This document shows, piece after piece, positions 5,612-6,707 of a stretch of DNA of 6,707 nt. Location of the stretch: contig JALUZI010000174.1 in assembly GCA_027012045.1 (NCBI GenBank), positions 1 through 6,707 on the forward strand. Direction: 5' to 3'. The notes under the pieces are model-generated. The model searched no databases, was not told the origin of the DNA, and saw only the letters and a list, made by a program, of their open reading frames with translations. Source of the DNA: Desulfurococcales archaeon (lineage in GTDB: Archaea; Thermoproteota; Thermoprotei_A; Sulfolobales; Acidilobaceae). Within the stretch, counting starts at the first letter, position 1. The number at the start of each line of letters is the position of its first letter. Made by a program: the position numbers and the translations under genes.

Positions 5612-6707
5612 ATGGTCATGGAGGACGACGGGTTGAAGTTTACTAAGCCTGTGATTGCGGGGCTGGTTATTTCTGTTCTTGTTAGTTTAATCCTAGGATT
5701 AATACTATACCAGAACGCTGAGTCACTGTCTCGCAACTGTTCTGGTGCTTCTTGCTATGTTAGCGATGAGGTTTACTATGTGAATGTTGCCCGGAAAATA
5801 CTTGTCAACATTTTCCACTATAACAGGAGCTCGTGGTGGCCTTCTAGTAGCTCTATTCAACCCGGCTATTACAACCTCGAGCATCCCCCACTTGCAAAGT
5901 ACATAATAGGATTGTCAATGATTATCCTCGGCGACCGCCCCGTCTATTGGAGGATACCTAGTGTTTTGCTGACAGCATCACTACCCATTATCATTTACAT
6001 TTCCATAATCAGATATGTCAAAGGTATAATAGGTGTTCTAGCAGGGGTAATAGCAGTAACAGCAATCTTATTCGACCCAGTCGTCCAGACCATGGGAAGC
6101 CTGGCTATGCTGGATCCTTACCTAGCGTTTTTCTCTGCTCTAACATTTGCCCTAGCAGTTCACGAGCGGAAGACTCTTACAGGAGTATCGTTGGGATTAG
6201 CGTTAAGCGTAAAGTATAGCGGTTACTTCCTAGCGCCTTTCATATACATATTATTGAGATTGAAAGGTGAAAAACCCGTAAAAACACTCTATTATACAGT
6301 ACTCATCCCAGCAGTTGTCCTCGTCTCACTGAATATTCCAATAATACTGCACTTCGGGGTCAACGACTGGATTAACCAAAGCCTAGTAGGCGCAGTTGAA
6401 TGGCACACGACCTCTAGGGGCCCCGGTCCACCCGCATCCACGCCATGGGGTTGGCTGTTAAACTCGAATTACTTCATCATGTCCTTCGACCCATTTAGGT
6501 ATCCAGCCGTAGTTAACAGTGTAGTCTACTTGATAGCCATACTGGGAGCAGCAGCTCTAGTTCCACTCTACGTTCCCGGGAAAAGGCTGTATGGTATAGG
6601 GGCACTGTTGTCCATATGGCTGGGCTATGTGCTAACATTTATCGCTGGAAACCATACCTTATACAGTTTCTATACTATACAATTATCGCCCTTCGCCGCT
6701 TTAGCAT
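5612..6707 (+). CDS. PMT/GT39-like membrane glycosyltransferase, 3' truncated by the window
   Basis: The frame is open from 5612 to the right edge (365 codons, no stop), so only the N-terminal part is present. It is a multi-pass membrane protein of the dolichyl-phosphate-mannose protein mannosyltransferase type (GT-C fold). A first membrane helix spans about 14-33. The acidic catalytic pair D52-E53 follows in the first outer loop (SDEVYYVNVARK). The family hallmarks are EHPPLAKYIIG (90-100), LDPYLAFFSAL (167-177), GLALSVKYSGYFLAPF (195-210) and the STPWGWLL outer-loop segment (276-283). It would transfer a sugar from a polyprenyl-phosphate carrier to protein or lipid outside the membrane. Cys43 and Cys48 could form a disulfide. 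Three starts are possible: ATG 5612, ATG 5618, or TTG 5633. Only the TTG has a good ribosome-binding site (GGAGG at 5620-5624, 8 bases away), and it gives (M)KFTKPVIAG, a natural signal-anchor start. Confidence 0.85.
   Translation, partial: MVMEDDGLKFTKPVIAGLVISVLVSLILGLILYQNAESLSRNCSGASCYVSDEVYYVNVARKILVNIFHYNRSSWWPSSSSIQPGYYNLEHPPLAKYIIGLSMIILGDRPVYWRIPSVLLTASLPIIIYISIIRYVKGIIGVLAGVIAVTAILFDPVVQTMGSLAMLDPYLAFFSALTFALAVHERKTLTGVSLGLALSVKYSGYFLAPFIYILLRLKGEKPVKTLYYTVLIPAVVLVSLNIPIILHFGVNDWINQSLVGAVEWHTTSRGPGPPASTPWGWLLNSNYFIMSFDPFRYPAVVNSVVYLIAILGAAALVPLYVPGKRLYGIGALLSIWLGYVLTFIAGNHTLYSFYTIQLSPFAALA
5620..5624 (+). promoter_or_regulatory. Shine-Dalgarno site favouring a TTG start for the glycosyltransferase
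   Basis: GGAGG lies 8 bases before an in-frame TTG at 5633-5635, while neither upstream ATG (5612, 5618) has a ribosome-binding site. If used, the protein loses 7 residues (the acidic MEDDG stretch) and begins with a basic residue just before the first membrane helix. The alternative is a leaderless or weak initiation at ATG 5612. Confidence 0.45.

Noticed and set aside
1..6707. CRISPR array, insertion sequence, integration site, tRNA or rRNA genes
   Set aside because: No spaced direct repeats, transposase motifs, terminal repeats or structured RNA genes other than the sRNA candidate were seen.

Overview
This window looks like chromosomal DNA of a hyperthermophilic archaeon, most likely a crenarchaeon of the Desulfurococcales/Desulfurococcaceae type. 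The reasons are an archaeal-type (ApgM) phosphoglycerate mutase, a stand-alone TRAM protein, a geranylgeranyl-reductase-family flavoprotein, a candidate box C/D guide RNA, heavy use of AGG/AGA and ATA codons, GTG and TTG start codons, TATA-type promoters and very tight gene packing. The genus assignment is an inference from style and gene content, not from a search.

Layout, left to right. Positions 1-57 are a short gene-poor edge with a small hairpin. A UbiE-like SAM methyltransferase (58-789, minus) is divergent from a JAMM/MPN-motif putative metalloprotease (860-1621, plus); the 70-base gap holds an A/T-rich promoter element and an inverted repeat. The protease gene runs convergently into apgM (1618-2907, minus), which follows, one base apart, an unrecognised CxxC protein gene (2909-3316, minus). 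Divergent from that pair is a FAD-dependent geranylgeranyl-reductase-like gene (3421-4512, plus), which overlaps an unrecognised helical protein gene (4499-5062, minus). A TRAM-domain RNA-binding protein gene (5136-5453, minus) comes next. To its right, on the plus strand, is a candidate box C/D sRNA (about 5539-5598), followed by a large membrane glycosyltransferase of the PMT/GT39 type that runs off the right edge (5612 to the end).

The most notable item is the candidate C/D sRNA. It has a consensus C box, D' and D boxes, a degenerate C' box and a closing stem placed exactly as a box C/D kink-turn requires. Its D-side guide is a 12-base match to the antisense of the conserved tRNA D-arm (U8-A9-G10-C11-U12-C13-A14-G15), so the usual N+5 rule predicts 2'-O-methylation of G10. 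It sits between a TRAM protein gene and a glycosyltransferase gene, and a nearly symmetric TATA element could serve both directions.

Functional links are loose. ApgM is glycolytic/gluconeogenic. The reductase (isoprenoid saturation) and the PMT-like enzyme (which uses a polyprenyl-phosphate-linked sugar) could both touch lipid-carrier biology, but they are about 1.1 kb apart and not in one operon. No mobile element, CRISPR array, tRNA or rRNA gene was seen. I found no defence-type or other multi-gene novel system.
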